NCBI GenBank assembly: GCA_937920515.1
Contig: CALEUG010000034.1
Span: 1 to 60,326 of the forward strand
From: an uncultured bacterium
GTDB lineage: Bacteria > Acidobacteriota > Aminicenantia > Aminicenantales > Saccharicenantaceae
Length of the DNA stretch: 60,326 bases
Direction: 5' to 3'
Shown: in pieces, positions 49,764-58,814 of the stretch
How the letters are laid out: each line of letters starts with the position of its first letter
Numbering within the stretch: the first letter of the stretch is position 1
Notes under the pieces: model-generated
What the model saw: the letters and a program-made list of their open reading frames with translations, nothing else
What the model was told of the DNA's origin: nothing
Databases searched by the model: none
Program-made: the position numbers and the translations under genes

Positions 49764-52700
49764 TTATTGTTGTTCGGGCAATCTCCTAAGCAGGGTGATG
49801 GTCACGGTCGTTCCCAGCCCGGGCTGGCTTTCCAGCCTTATTGCTCCCTCATGTTCTTCCACAATTCTTTTACAGATGGGCAGTCCCAGGCCGGTTCCCT
49901 TTTCCTTGGTGGAAAAATACGGTTCAAAAATGTGGGCGATAACGTCCCCGGGGATGCCGCATCCGGTATCTTTAATTTCCAGTTCCAGCTCGTTTCCTTT
50001 ATCCCGGAGACTGATTTCAATCCGGCCCGGGCCCTTGACGGCCTCGATGGCGTTAATCAGGATATTGCGGATGGCCACCTTCATCTTGCCGCGGTCTCCC
50101 AGCAGCTCGAAATTACCGCCGGATTCACGCAGGATGAATCTTATCCTGTCGGCCAGGGTTTCCCTGAAAGGCTGGAGCAGTTCCAGCACCAGGTCTTTCA
50201 GGTCAAACTTTTCCCTGACAACCCCGCTTTCCCGGGCTATGGTCATGAATTCCCCGGCTATCCTCCTCAGGTTTTCTACTTCGGAGATGATGTAAGAAAT
50301 GGATTCCTGCAGCACACGGTCGAAGTCCGGGTGCCGGTCGGCGTGAACCTTCAGGATGTGCTCGGCCGCAAGCTGAATGGGTGTCAGAGGGTTCTTGATT
50401 TCGTGGGCCACCTTTCTGGCCATCTCCGTCCAGGCCACCCGCTGGCCCAGCTCGGCCAGTTCCTTTTCGTGGGCCTTCAGGTTCTCCACCATGGCGTTAA
50501 AACCGTCGACCAGGCTTCGCAGTTCATCCCGGGCCTGGTGTTCCACCCTGACATCCAGGTTTCCCAGGCCGACTTCCTGGGTGGCCCGTATCAGCTGATT
50601 GATGGGTACCACCACCATCTTTTTGATGGTGGCCACCAGAAAGCCGATCAGCAGAATAAAAAAGACAGAGATGAACAGGAAAAATTCGAACAGCTCGGTC
50701 CTGGCCTGAGATATTTCCTGTTTTTCAAACGGAAAGGGCAGGTTGAGGAAGTATACGTCCTGGCGATAGCGGTAGGGAACGGTCAGGGTCTGGTAAGAAT
50801 AACGGCCGAACGATTTCCGGCTGACGGCCAGGGGCTGGTTCTGCCGGGTCAACCTGAAATAGGTTTCACCATCCAGCATTTCTGAAAGCAAACCGGTCTC
50901 AAAATATTCGCGCCGGCTGGAAGAGAGTAATCGCCCGTTCTTGAACAGGTTGACATCATTCTTAAGGGTACTGCTTATCCAGAAGACCAGGTCTTCGGGC
51001 ATCTCGGAGCCCGGCTGTTCATTCTGTTCCTGCAGGCTGATGAAGTCATGCAGGATGCTCCGGGCGAAATAGGCCCGGCTGGTGGCTTCCTGGACGAAAC
51101 GGTCGGCAAAGAGCCTGCCCACCACTGCCTGGCTGAAAAAAATGAAGAAAAACAGGGGCACCAGTCCCATCGCCAGGAAAGCCAGGTAAAGGCGAAAGGA
51201 AAACGAGCGCCCGGAAAGTTTCCATTGTCGCTTCTTGAAAATTCGCGGGGCCAGGCTTATGGCCAGGAAGATGGCCAGCAGGAAGAAGAGTTTGAGGAAA
51301 TCGGTGAACTGCCGTCGCCAGGATTTTTCCAGGCTGTAAAAAACGTAGATGTTGTCACCATCAAGGTTGATTAAGAACGCCCGTAACCGGTCCTGGCCGG
51401 CCCGGAAACTGCTCCAGAGACCGGCCGGATAGGCCCTGACCTTTTTCAAAATGTCCGGGGGCAGAGCAAACCCCGGCTGGTTCTGGGTGAAAACCATCTG
51501 TCCCTGGCTATCGAATATGGCCAGACTGGCCGGGAAATGCTGCAGGGAGGGCAGAGTATTAAGGCGCAAGAGCTCAAAGTAGGGGTTGGCCGAATAGAAA
51601 AACGGCAGCAGTTCGGGGTCGAGGCTGACCCAGATGGCCAGCCTTCCGCCCTGGCCGGCCGCATCCCTGAAGTCCTGGTAGCCAACCAGGAAATGTTTTT
51701 CCTGGCCGAGGATATCAAGGTATTGTTCCTCGATTGAAGGGTCGGGAGAGAAAGGCAGGTCGTTGGTCTGCTCGGCAAAGACTGGCAGGTTGAGCCCGAA
51801 GGAGGATAGCAGTTTCAGGTCCTGGCTCTGGAGGTAGAGGCAGGAATTCCAGTTGAGCCTGGCCAGAAGGGTCAGGTTCCACAGCCGGCGGGCCAGCCCG
51901 GGGTCAGCGGGATTCTTGAAATAGCTTAAAAGGTCGCGAGCCCTTTTCTGCAATTCGCTGAAAGATTGCCGCAGGGCCATCCCGGCCCAGGTTTTCTGGG
52001 ATGAGACCAGGTGGACCAGGACCTTTTCTGTCAGCTTTCTGGTCCTGTCCTCGGTAAATTCTCTCAGCAGCCAATAGCTGAAGCAGGAAATGATTAACAG
52101 GCAAATTGCTGAAAGAGCCCGGGTTCTCCAGTTCAGGGTGGAAACTGCGGCCAGCAGAAGCCAGAAGAAGAACAGGATGGCGATTCCGGTCGGCCTGATA
52201 TTAACCACCAGGCCGAGCAAGAAAAAGAAGGCCAGGCTGGTCAGCAGAAAGGCAGCCAGAAGTGGTCGATTCTGCTGGAGGCCGGGCAGTATCTGCTTTG
52301 AAAACAGGATTGCCGGCAGCAGCAGGCCGGATATGACCAGGAACAAGCTCAGGTAGATGAGCAGGGAAGACAGGTTCAGGTTGAAACTCAAAAGGTTGAG
52401 GTTGCAGTTGTCCACCACTTCCCTAATAAACCAGGACAGGGTGGCTACCGATAGAGCCGAGGCCAGAGCCAGGACGATTAACCGGACAATAGAAGAGCCG
52501 GACTCGGGAGGGCAGGATGATTCCACCCTGGAGCCGGTGAGGTAAGCTCCGGCAAAAATTCTAATGGTGAAAAAGACCAGGGCAAAAAAAAGGAGGCTGC
52601 TCAGGAAAAGATCGGCCGGTGAGGCGGCCAGTCCCAGTGGCCACCGCAGGCCCAGCTTTTCGGCAGTGAATGCCTGCCAGCCCGAAGCCGGGTAGTTCCT

Positions 52701-53666
52701 GGTCAGGAGGCCGAGGTGAACCCTGATGATTACGAGACCGGCCACGGTGAGGAGCCAGGCCAGCCACCCGGTTCGAGGACCACTGAACCCGGGCCGGTGG
52801 AGCCAGCCAGTAAACAGAATAAGGGCTATGGTGGCTGACACTATGGCCAGGATTCTGAACAAGGCCGGCAGGGCAAAGCGCTGCCTGTGCAGATATAGAG
52901 AATTAAGGGTAACGGTGGCCAGAATCTCTCCCTGTTCATTGCGCAGCGGGAAATAGAGCGTCCGGATTTCAACTTCCTCGGTTTGCTGGCTGAGGTATTC
53001 ATCCCTGGCCCGGGCAAAAAAACGGGCCAGGGCTTCGGTGTCCTGCTCGTAGTCCCAGAAGTTGATGTCGGCTCCGCTCCCGGCGACGGATTTCAGCCTG
53101 TTGAATTCCCTGAGATAGGCCGACTGAAATTGCGGCTGGAAAGCCAGCAGCTCAAAAATGGCCAGATAATGATTCTGTCCAGCGGGAACCAGGCGGACCA
53201 GGAAATAAGAAGAGCGGTCCTGGACTATAAAGCTCCCGTTCAAGAACCGACCGGAACCCTCCGGCCAGGCTTTTATGAGATTATGGATATTGGCCACGTT
53301 TCCCAGCCAGAGGAGGGGAATGAGGTCCTGGTCCAGCCAGGACACGCCTTCTATCGAGGTCTCCAGGCCGGCTTTCTTGAAAGAGTCAAAAATTTCTTCG
53401 GGCTGCAGGCCGGGGGGAATTTGCCGGAAATAAGTTTGTCGTTTTTCCAGAAGGTCCACCAGCGCTGAGAATTCGTTCCTGATGCGAGTGGCACTTTTCC
53501 TGAGAGCAGTTAGAGTCTCCTGTTCGCTCGGCACGGCCCGGCTCTTAATAAGGAGAGTGGAAACAGCCAGCAGAACCAGCCCCAGCAGGAAGAAACAGAG
53601 AGCGAGTTGCAGTAACCTGCTCTTCCGCAACTTCGACAGGCTGGCCATAACTTTCATGGTTTTCAT
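49764..53666 (-). CDS. Very large NtrY-like membrane sensor histidine kinase
   Basis: A 1300-residue protein. The N-terminus has one membrane segment (about 18-40) and a roughly 225-residue extracytoplasmic part, then about a dozen membrane segments in the middle (270-540) and a second extracytoplasmic region (540-790). More segments, a further sensor region and a HAMP domain (about 1000-1055) follow. The HisKA H1088 in 'ARKVAHEIKNPLTPIQLAA' and a HATPase ('GCGIPGDVIAHIFEPYFSTKEKGTGLGL') end it. The kinase core is NtrY-like. The middle part looks like a fused transporter-like or sensory membrane module. No response regulator is adjacent. Its ATG immediately follows the upstream stop. Confidence 0.9.
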   Translation of the reverse strand: MKTMKVMASLSKLRKSRLLQLALCFFLLGLVLLAVSTLLIKSRAVPSEQETLTALRKSATRIRNEFSALVDLLEKRQTYFRQIPPGLQPEEIFDSFKKAGLETSIEGVSWLDQDLIPLLWLGNVANIHNLIKAWPEGSGRFLNGSFIVQDRSSYFLVRLVPAGQNHYLAIFELLAFQPQFQSAYLREFNRLKSVAGSGADINFWDYEQDTEALARFFARARDEYLSQQTEEVEIRTLYFPLRNEQGEILATVTLNSLYLHRQRFALPALFRILAIVSATIALILFTGWLHRPGFSGPRTGWLAWLLTVAGLVIIRVHLGLLTRNYPASGWQAFTAEKLGLRWPLGLAASPADLFLSSLLFFALVFFTIRIFAGAYLTGSRVESSCPPESGSSIVRLIVLALASALSVATLSWFIREVVDNCNLNLLSFNLNLSSLLIYLSLFLVISGLLLPAILFSKQILPGLQQNRPLLAAFLLTSLAFFFLLGLVVNIRPTGIAILFFFWLLLAAVSTLNWRTRALSAICLLIISCFSYWLLREFTEDRTRKLTEKVLVHLVSSQKTWAGMALRQSFSELQKRARDLLSYFKNPADPGLARRLWNLTLLARLNWNSCLYLQSQDLKLLSSFGLNLPVFAEQTNDLPFSPDPSIEEQYLDILGQEKHFLVGYQDFRDAAGQGGRLAIWVSLDPELLPFFYSANPYFELLRLNTLPSLQHFPASLAIFDSQGQMVFTQNQPGFALPPDILKKVRAYPAGLWSSFRAGQDRLRAFLINLDGDNIYVFYSLEKSWRRQFTDFLKLFFLLAIFLAISLAPRIFKKRQWKLSGRSFSFRLYLAFLAMGLVPLFFFIFFSQAVVGRLFADRFVQEATSRAYFARSILHDFISLQEQNEQPGSEMPEDLVFWISSTLKNDVNLFKNGRLLSSSRREYFETGLLSEMLDGETYFRLTRQNQPLAVSRKSFGRYSYQTLTVPYRYRQDVYFLNLPFPFEKQEISQARTELFEFFLFISVFFILLIGFLVATIKKMVVVPINQLIRATQEVGLGNLDVRVEHQARDELRSLVDGFNAMVENLKAHEKELAELGQRVAWTEMARKVAHEIKNPLTPIQLAAEHILKVHADRHPDFDRVLQESISYIISEVENLRRIAGEFMTIARESGVVREKFDLKDLVLELLQPFRETLADRIRFILRESGGNFELLGDRGKMKVAIRNILINAIEAVKGPGRIEISLRDKGNELELEIKDTGCGIPGDVIAHIFEPYFSTKEKGTGLGLPICKRIVEEHEGAIRLESQPGLGTTVTITLLRRLPEQQ

Positions 53667-54101
53667 TTAGCGCTTTTCAGCCCTGATTTCCCTGATCTTC
53701 AGCCGGCTCAAGTTGTTTTGTCCGGAAGGCTTTTCCGGAAAAACGTAAAGATAAAGCCGGAAGAGGTATTTGCGGCCGTCCCGTCTGTCGGTTGCTGACC
53801 AGCGGGCCTGGATGATGGCTCCTTTCCGGTCGATGACGGGCTGGTTCTCCTGGTCGACGAAAAACTCCAGGGTTGAAGTATGCCGGAAAAGTCTTTTCAT
53901 TATCTGGAAAGTCTGCTGGCGGGAAAAAAAGTCAGAAACCTGAAAAGGTTCGGGCAGGGTGATGAGGACCGGAGAGTCCAGCGGGAGTAACTGCTCCAGG
54001 CGGGCCGGGTCATTTTGCAGGAAGGCGCTTTCCAGGGAAAAGTTGAACTGGTTGATAAGCGGCAGAATAAAGGAAAGAACTAACCCGGCAAAAGCATTCA
54101 C
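53667..54101 (-). CDS. Small exported DUF4783-like protein
   Basis: A 144-residue protein. A hydrophobic N-terminus ('FAGLVLSFILPLINQF') is followed by 'SLESAFLQNDPARLEQLLPLDSPVLITLP', which resembles the NTF2-like DUF4783 pattern of an N-terminal 'IFSYISEGNAEKL'-type helix with a beta sheet. The match is weak. It ends one base before the kinase ATG, so it is co-translated with the kinase and may be an accessory sensor or lipocalin-like ligand carrier for it. Confidence 0.65.
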   Translation of the reverse strand: MNAFAGLVLSFILPLINQFNFSLESAFLQNDPARLEQLLPLDSPVLITLPEPFQVSDFFSRQQTFQIMKRLFRHTSTLEFFVDQENQPVIDRKGAIIQARWSATDRRDGRKYLFRLYLYVFPEKPSGQNNLSRLKIREIRAEKR

Positions 54102-54175
54102 AATAAGGATTCTAATAAATATCTATTGATAATTCCAGAAGGCTGAAAGGCCAAAAGAGGGATTGTCAGCAGATA

Positions 54176-54430
54176 TTATTCGGCCTTCTTTTCTTCGGTC
54201 TTCTGCTCTTCCTGAAGGGCGGCAGCTTCGGCTTCCAGCTTTTTCTGCCTGATGGAATCCTTGATGCTGGAGATGCCGGCGATGATGGCTATCAATCCCC
54301 CGAAGAACAGGATCGGCGGAATGAATCCAAAAACCAGCTCGTAAAACTCTCTCCACCAGACAAAAATCACCAGGTAAAGACCGGCTATCATGGCCACGAT
54401 GCCCAGGAAGATGGCTAAGTACTTGCCCAT
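54176..54430 (-). CDS. Small two-helix membrane protein
   Basis: An 84-residue protein, MGKYLAIFLGIVAMIAGLYLVIF then a second helix ('FIPPILFFGGLIAIIAGISSI'), with an acidic, Ala/Glu-rich coiled tail ('KKLEAEAAALQEEQKTEEKKAE'). Function unknown. GGGAGG precedes the ATG at 54430; an in-frame earlier ATG at 54454 has none. It lies 74 bases upstream of the DUF4783-like gene in the same direction and may head the kinase operon. Confidence 0.78.
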   Translation of the reverse strand: MGKYLAIFLGIVAMIAGLYLVIFVWWREFYELVFGFIPPILFFGGLIAIIAGISSIKDSIRQKKLEAEAAALQEEQKTEEKKAE

Positions 54431-54540
54431 GCGGTACCTCCCTTCATTGTTCACATTACAGCTTATTATTTACAAAATTTTTTCATATTAGTCAATTCCT
54501 GCTGGCTCTTCAGCCAGAAGGGTGGTGAAAAAATAGAGGA

Positions 54541-54598
54541 ATGTGGCGGGAACTCCTTGATGAATAACAATTCAGGAAAGGAGTTAACCTGCCACAAT
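54541..54598. repeat. Long imperfect inverted repeat
   Basis: ATGTGGCGGGAACTCCTT (54541-54558) is nearly the reverse complement of AAGGAGTTAACCTGCCACAAT (54578-54598), with one mismatch and a two- or three-base offset, around a 19-base loop. It could be the end of a degenerate mobile element or a hairpin RNA. Confidence 0.5.
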
Positions 54599-54660
54599 GA
54601 GCATTAAGAAAAATCAGGGGTTTGACGAATGCCTCCGCCATCTGCTGTTAATTCAATAGC

Positions 54661-54737
54661 CTTAATTTTATTTGCGGGCTTAATTTTATTTCCGGGGAGA
54701 AATTGGCTTGCCGTCTGGTCTTAATTTTACCCGGGAC
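54661..54737 (+). repeat. Three spaced copies of CTTAATTTTA
   Basis: Exact 10-base copies start at 54661, 54679 and 54720. The flanking GC-rich parts also match (TTTGCGGG, TTTCCGGGG, CCCGGGA). Spacing is 18 and 41 bases. Three exact copies in 70 bases are not expected by chance. Confidence 0.55.
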
Positions 54738-54836
54738 ACCAGAAAGGACGAACAGGGCCAGAGGCTGTCCTCATCTTATTTCCCGAAGATTGAATTCTTT
54801 CGAGCGCCTGGCTAACATTATCACACGGATACTGTC

Positions 54837-55421
54837 ATGAAACTGAAGCTGGTAATTTTTGACCTGGACGGCACCGTGGTTGAGAATAGCTACGACTGGC
54901 CGGCCATAAGAAAGGAACTGGGTGTGCCGGCCGGTTCAATTCTGGCCTACCTGGATACCCTGCCCGAACCCCAGAAATCCCGGAAATACGCCTTGCTCCG
55001 GAGATACGAGAAAGAGCAGACTGAAAATTCAGTGCTGAAAGAAGGAGTCAGGGAATTCCTGAGCTGGCTGGCCGCGGCCGGGGTGAGCCGGGCACTGGTG
55101 ACCAACAACAGCCTGGACAACACCCGCCACCTGCTGGAAAAGTTTGACCTGCAATTTGACCTGGTTCTCACCAGAGAAAGCGGGCTGCATAAACCGGCCG
55201 GGACTCCTTTTCTTAAAGTCATGGAAAAATTCGGAGTTAAGGCCGCCGAAACGGCAGTGGTCGGTGATACCAATTACGACCTCCTGGCTGCCCGGGAGGC
55301 CGGAATAGACCTGGTATTTATTCTGAAAAGCTCGATGACCCCAGAAGGCCTGGAGGGAGCGGTCCTGGTGGAGAACTTTGCCGGTATCAGGAAAGAGCTG
55401 GAAAAGCGACTGTTAATTTAA
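54837..55421 (+). CDS. HAD family phosphatase
   Basis: A 194-residue phosphoglycolate-phosphatase-like HAD hydrolase. Motif I is 'VIFDLDGTVVEN' (D9, D11), motif II 'LVTNNS', motif III Lys in 'GLHKPAGTPF' and motif IV 'VVGDTNYDLLAAREAG'. The cap domain is helical (about 15-75). The substrate is unknown. The start has little ribosome-binding sequence. It is convergent with the amidohydrolase. Confidence 0.9.
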   Translation: MKLKLVIFDLDGTVVENSYDWPAIRKELGVPAGSILAYLDTLPEPQKSRKYALLRRYEKEQTENSVLKEGVREFLSWLAAAGVSRALVTNNSLDNTRHLLEKFDLQFDLVLTRESGLHKPAGTPFLKVMEKFGVKAAETAVVGDTNYDLLAAREAGIDLVFILKSSMTPEGLEGAVLVENFAGIRKELEKRLLI

Positions 55422-55546
55422 GGAGACGGAGGACATCGGCTGTTTTTCCTGTGCTGGCAATAAAATGTTTAATTCGCCGGGACCGCATTCCCCGGGCCTG
55501 ACCGTTATTAACAAAAAATTGTAAGGGCTGAATGGATTATCGGTAA

Positions 55547-55597
55547 GAACAGTCCCGGATAAAGACAGCTTTTCCGCTGAGGACAGGTTCTTTTTTT
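55547..55597 (+). terminator. Probable intrinsic terminator after the HAD gene
   Basis: GAAC-A-GTCC (55547-55555) pairs with GGAC-AG-GTTC (55581-55590), with an inner CAGC/GCTG stem, followed by T7. It lies about 125 bases after the HAD stop. Confidence 0.5.
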
Positions 55598-55657
55598 ATA
55601 ATTTATAATCAGCAGCTAATGGTCCGTCGGCAGCCTTTTGCCGGGCCCCAGAATTTC

Positions 55658-57352
55658 TTACCGGGCCGGTTGCTCGTAGACTATTTTTCCGCCGACTATT
55701 GTATATATCACCGGGGCGGTCAATATTTCTTTTGGGTCCAGCGAAAAAATATCGCGCCCGAAGACCGTCAGGTCGGCCAGCTTCCCGGGTTCCAGCGTTC
55801 CTTTCAGGTTTTCTTCAAAGGAAGCGTAGGCCGAACCCCAGGTGAAGTACCTGATGGCTTCAGCCAGGCTGAGTTTCTGCTCGGGAAACCAGCCTCCCTC
55901 GGGAAAGTCGAACTCGATATTTTTCCTGGTAACGGCAGAATAAAGCCCGCGGCGCGGGTCGAGAGGCTCCACCGGCCAGTCAGAGCCAAAGGCCAGGACA
56001 GCGCCGTTATCCAGCAGGGTTCTCCAGGCGTAGGCATACCTTGAACGTTCCTTCCCGACTCTGATTTCGCAGAAGCGCATGTCGGTGGTGCAGTGGGTCG
56101 GCTGCATGGAGGCGATGACTCCCAGCTCCTTAAAGCGCGGGAAGTCTTCAGGCCTGATCACCTGGGCATGTTCTATCCTGAAGCGCAGGTCCTTATTGCC
56201 ATGTTTCTGCCGGGCTCTTTCCACCGCGTTCAGCACCCAGTTCACGCCCCTGTCGCCGATGGCGTGGGTGCCCACCTGAAAGTCGTTGGCGTAGGCCTTT
56301 TCCAGAAGCTGGTAGAAAACCTCTTCCGGGTATTGCGGCAAACCGGATTTGGTTGGCTCGTCTGCAAAGGGCTCAAACATCAGGGCGGTGCCGGAGCCCA
56401 GGGTGCCGTCGATAAAGGCCTTAAGAAAGCCGATTTTCAGGTAATCATCTCCCTGGCCCTGGCGGAGACCCATTTTGATATACTGGTCGATTCCCTCAAT
56501 CGGCAGCCAGGCATAAACTCTCAGGGTCAGCTTGCCTTCGCTGTTCAGTTTTTTATAGATTTCAAGTTCTCTCAGGCCAACGTCAGCGTGGACACCGGTC
56601 AGACCGAGCTGACGGGCATGGTCCAGGGCCCGGAGAATGTCTTCTTCCGGGGTGGACCGGACCGTGGGTCTGACCTTTATCAGGGCCATGGCCGATTCTT
56701 TCAGGATGCCGGTCGGCTCGCCAGTCCGGGGGTCGCGGACTATTTCTCCACCGAAGGGGTCTTTTGTCTTTTTGTCTATTCCTGAAAGCTTCAGGGCCAG
56801 ACTGTTGAGCCAGGCCGAATGGCCGTCGACTCTGCGGATGACCACGGGGTTCCCGGGCGAAACCCTGTCCAGGTCTTCCCGGGTGGGCCATTTCTGGCCC
56901 GGGAAAAGGGTGTGGTCGTACTCGCGGCCGAAGATGGGAGTTCCCGGCGGAAACTCCTTGATTTTTTCGGCTATCATCTGCTGGACTTTTTCTACCGAAT
57001 CAACCCCGCGGAAGCTCAACTCAATCAGGGAACGACCGCCCGAGGAAAAATGGGTATGGGCATCTATCAGCCCGGGTATGGCCACGCCTTCTTTCAGTTC
57101 GATCAGTCTGGTCTCGGGACCGATGTATTTTTTTATTTCCTTTCTGGTGCCGGTGGCCAGGATTTTTCCACCGGCTGCGGCCAGGGCTTCGACAAATGGC
57201 TGTGATTCGAGGCCGGTGAATATCCTGCCGGTTATAACCAGGCTGGCCCTGACCGCCGGTTGTTTCTGACAGCTGACAGCTACAAAGCCGGCCAGGCAGA
57301 CCGCGACCAGCAACAAAAGCACAACTGGTTTCAGGTGGAATTTTTTTCTCAT
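55658..57352 (-). CDS. Lipoprotein YtcJ-type amidohydrolase
   Basis: A 564-residue metal-dependent amidohydrolase. A lipoprotein signal ends 'GFVAVSC' (lipobox VSC). The barrel has metal ligands in 'GLIDAHTHFSSGG' (HxH), 'HADVGL', 'THAIGDRGVN' and 'IEHAQVIRPED', with the final Asp in 'FGSDWPVEPLDP'. The plan matches YtcJ-like enzymes, whose substrates are mostly unknown N-formyl or cyclic amides. The ATG at 57352 has GGAGA upstream; a GTG at 57364 is less likely. It is exported and tethered. Confidence 0.92.
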   Translation of the reverse strand: MRKKFHLKPVVLLLLVAVCLAGFVAVSCQKQPAVRASLVITGRIFTGLESQPFVEALAAAGGKILATGTRKEIKKYIGPETRLIELKEGVAIPGLIDAHTHFSSGGRSLIELSFRGVDSVEKVQQMIAEKIKEFPPGTPIFGREYDHTLFPGQKWPTREDLDRVSPGNPVVIRRVDGHSAWLNSLALKLSGIDKKTKDPFGGEIVRDPRTGEPTGILKESAMALIKVRPTVRSTPEEDILRALDHARQLGLTGVHADVGLRELEIYKKLNSEGKLTLRVYAWLPIEGIDQYIKMGLRQGQGDDYLKIGFLKAFIDGTLGSGTALMFEPFADEPTKSGLPQYPEEVFYQLLEKAYANDFQVGTHAIGDRGVNWVLNAVERARQKHGNKDLRFRIEHAQVIRPEDFPRFKELGVIASMQPTHCTTDMRFCEIRVGKERSRYAYAWRTLLDNGAVLAFGSDWPVEPLDPRRGLYSAVTRKNIEFDFPEGGWFPEQKLSLAEAIRYFTWGSAYASFEENLKGTLEPGKLADLTVFGRDIFSLDPKEILTAPVIYTIVGGKIVYEQPAR

Positions 57353-57501
57353 TTGTATCTCCACTAAATAAATTTTTTTTCTATGATAACATAACTGCTC
57401 TGCTGGCAGGAAAAATTTATTCGGTTTACGGTCCGGGTTGCTGTCTTAAAGAATCTGTTGTCAGGCCCGTCAGCCCGGATTAAAGAGCTTTAAGTTTATG
57501 G

Positions 57502-57529
57502 TTGAAAATCTTTTGGAGCTGGTTAAAAA
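57502..57529 (+). promoter_or_regulatory. Candidate promoter of the class V aminotransferase
   Basis: TTGAAA (57502-57507), a 16-bp spacer and TAAAAA (57524-57529), preceded by TGGT. Predicted start is near 57536, 35 bases before the ATG. Confidence 0.4.
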
Positions 57530-57570
57530 TTGGATATCATATTAAAGATATCTTCAGAAGGGAAAGACCG

Positions 57571-58722
57571 ATGAACGAACAGAAGCTTCTTTTAATTCCC
57601 GGCCCGAGTCCCGTGGTCGACCGTATACTGGAAGCCCTGGCCCAGCCGACGGTTTCACACATAAGCCCGCAGATGGAAAAGGAGCTGAGCGCTTCCCTGG
57701 AAAATATGAAAAAGATAGTGTTCACCTCGAGCGGCCAGCCTTTTGTCGTGGCCGGGGCCGGCACCCTGGCCATGGAAATTGCCCTGCTAAACATCGTTGC
57801 CGAGCAGGACAGGGTCCTGGTCTTATCACAGGGTTATTTTGGCAACCGTCTGGCTGAAATCTGCGAAGCCTTTGAAATCAAGTTTCATCTGCTGCAGAGC
57901 CAGTGGGGAAGGGTGGTGACGGCCGAAGAGCTCAGGGCTGAACTGAAGAAGCATAAGTACGAGATTGTGTTCTGTACCCACGTTGACACTGCCACCGGGG
58001 CCTGCGCTCCTGTCCGGGAATACGCCGAGGTCATCCGCCAGGTAGCTCCAGAAGCCATGTTCGTGGTGGACGGAGTCTGTGCCACGGGAGGAATTGAGGA
58101 GCGGATGGATGACTGGGGAATAGACGTCATCCTGACAGCCGCCCAGAAATGCCTGGGGGCTCCACCCGGGCTGGCCATAGATGTTTTTTCGCAGCGGGCC
58201 ATGGAAAAGCGCCGGAAGCTCCACCGGGTCAAGGCCTACTATGCCGATATCCTGCGCTGGCTTCCGGTTATGGAGAATCCCAACAGGTATTTTTCGACGC
58301 CAGCGGTTAATGAAATCAGGGCCTTTTATGAAGCCACCAGGATTGTCCTGGAAGAAGGGCTGGAGAAGAGGTTTGAAAGACACGAGCGTTTTGCCTCTGT
58401 TATCCGCAGCGGGTTGAGCTCGCTCGGGTTTAGCATTTTTACCGATGAGACCTGCCTGGCGGCCACCCTGTCGGTCGTTCGTTATCCCGAAGGCCTGGAT
58501 GACCTGAGCTTCCGGCGGAAGCTTTACGAGAACGGCGTGGTGGTGGCCGGGGGGCTGGGTCCACTGGCCGGGCAGGTTTTCCGCCTGGGACACATGGGCA
58601 ATCTGACCAGGGAACAGATTATCTTTGCCTTCGATGCCATAGAGAAAACTCTTCTGAACCTGGGATATGCTTTTAGCCTTGGCGACGGGGTGGAAACGGT
58701 TCGGTCGCTTCTGGTAAGATAG
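57571..58722 (+). CDS. Class V aminotransferase (alanine/serine-glyoxylate type)
   Basis: A 383-residue PLP enzyme. 'LLLIPGPSPVVDRILEALAQPTVSH' is the typical N-terminus. The PLP lysine is K193 in 'LTAAQKCLGAPPGLA', and the preceding Asp is in 'FVVDGVCATGG'. The enzymes transaminate alanine, serine or related donors with glyoxylate or pyruvate. GGG lies near the ATG at 57571; the 57502 start would be inside the promoter. It ends before a strong terminator. Confidence 0.9.
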   Translation: MNEQKLLLIPGPSPVVDRILEALAQPTVSHISPQMEKELSASLENMKKIVFTSSGQPFVVAGAGTLAMEIALLNIVAEQDRVLVLSQGYFGNRLAEICEAFEIKFHLLQSQWGRVVTAEELRAELKKHKYEIVFCTHVDTATGACAPVREYAEVIRQVAPEAMFVVDGVCATGGIEERMDDWGIDVILTAAQKCLGAPPGLAIDVFSQRAMEKRRKLHRVKAYYADILRWLPVMENPNRYFSTPAVNEIRAFYEATRIVLEEGLEKRFERHERFASVIRSGLSSLGFSIFTDETCLAATLSVVRYPEGLDDLSFRRKLYENGVVVAGGLGPLAGQVFRLGHMGNLTREQIIFAFDAIEKTLLNLGYAFSLGDGVETVRSLLVR

Positions 58723-58755
58723 AAGAGGCTGAAGATTCTTTACGACCGGACGTCG

Positions 58756-58775
58756 GCCCGGCCGCCGGGCTTTTT
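58756..58775 (+). terminator. Intrinsic terminator of the aminotransferase gene
   Basis: GCCCGG (58756-58761) and CCGGGC (58765-58770) form a tight hairpin with a CCG loop, directly followed by T5. It is the clearest terminator in the window. Confidence 0.8.
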
Positions 58776-58792
58776 CAGGTTGCGGTCGAATT

Positions 58793-58798
58793 TATAAT
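58793..58798 (+). promoter_or_regulatory. -10 box of the DUF362 gene
   Basis: A perfect TATAAT 16 bases before the ATG at 58815. The best -35 region falls on the terminator's T-run (TTTTTC, 16 bp away). Predicted start is near 58805, giving a ten-base leader. Confidence 0.4.
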
Positions 58799-58814
58799 CA
58801 TTTGAGGTTTCACG

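Larger units (their letters stand above)
54431..54836. other. Repeat-bearing intergenic region before the HAD gene
   Basis: 406 bases. It holds the long inverted repeat at 54541-54598, a 20-codon open frame (54597-54659) and three copies of CTTAATTTTA at 54661-54670, 54679-54688 and 54720-54729, the first two continuing TTTGCGGG and TTTCCGGGG. No gene is supported. Confidence 0.45.

Noticed and set aside
54597..54659. 20-codon frame MSIKKNQGFDECLRHLLLIQ
   Set aside because: Too short, with the ribosome-binding sequence 13 bases away; possibly a remnant, but not supportable.
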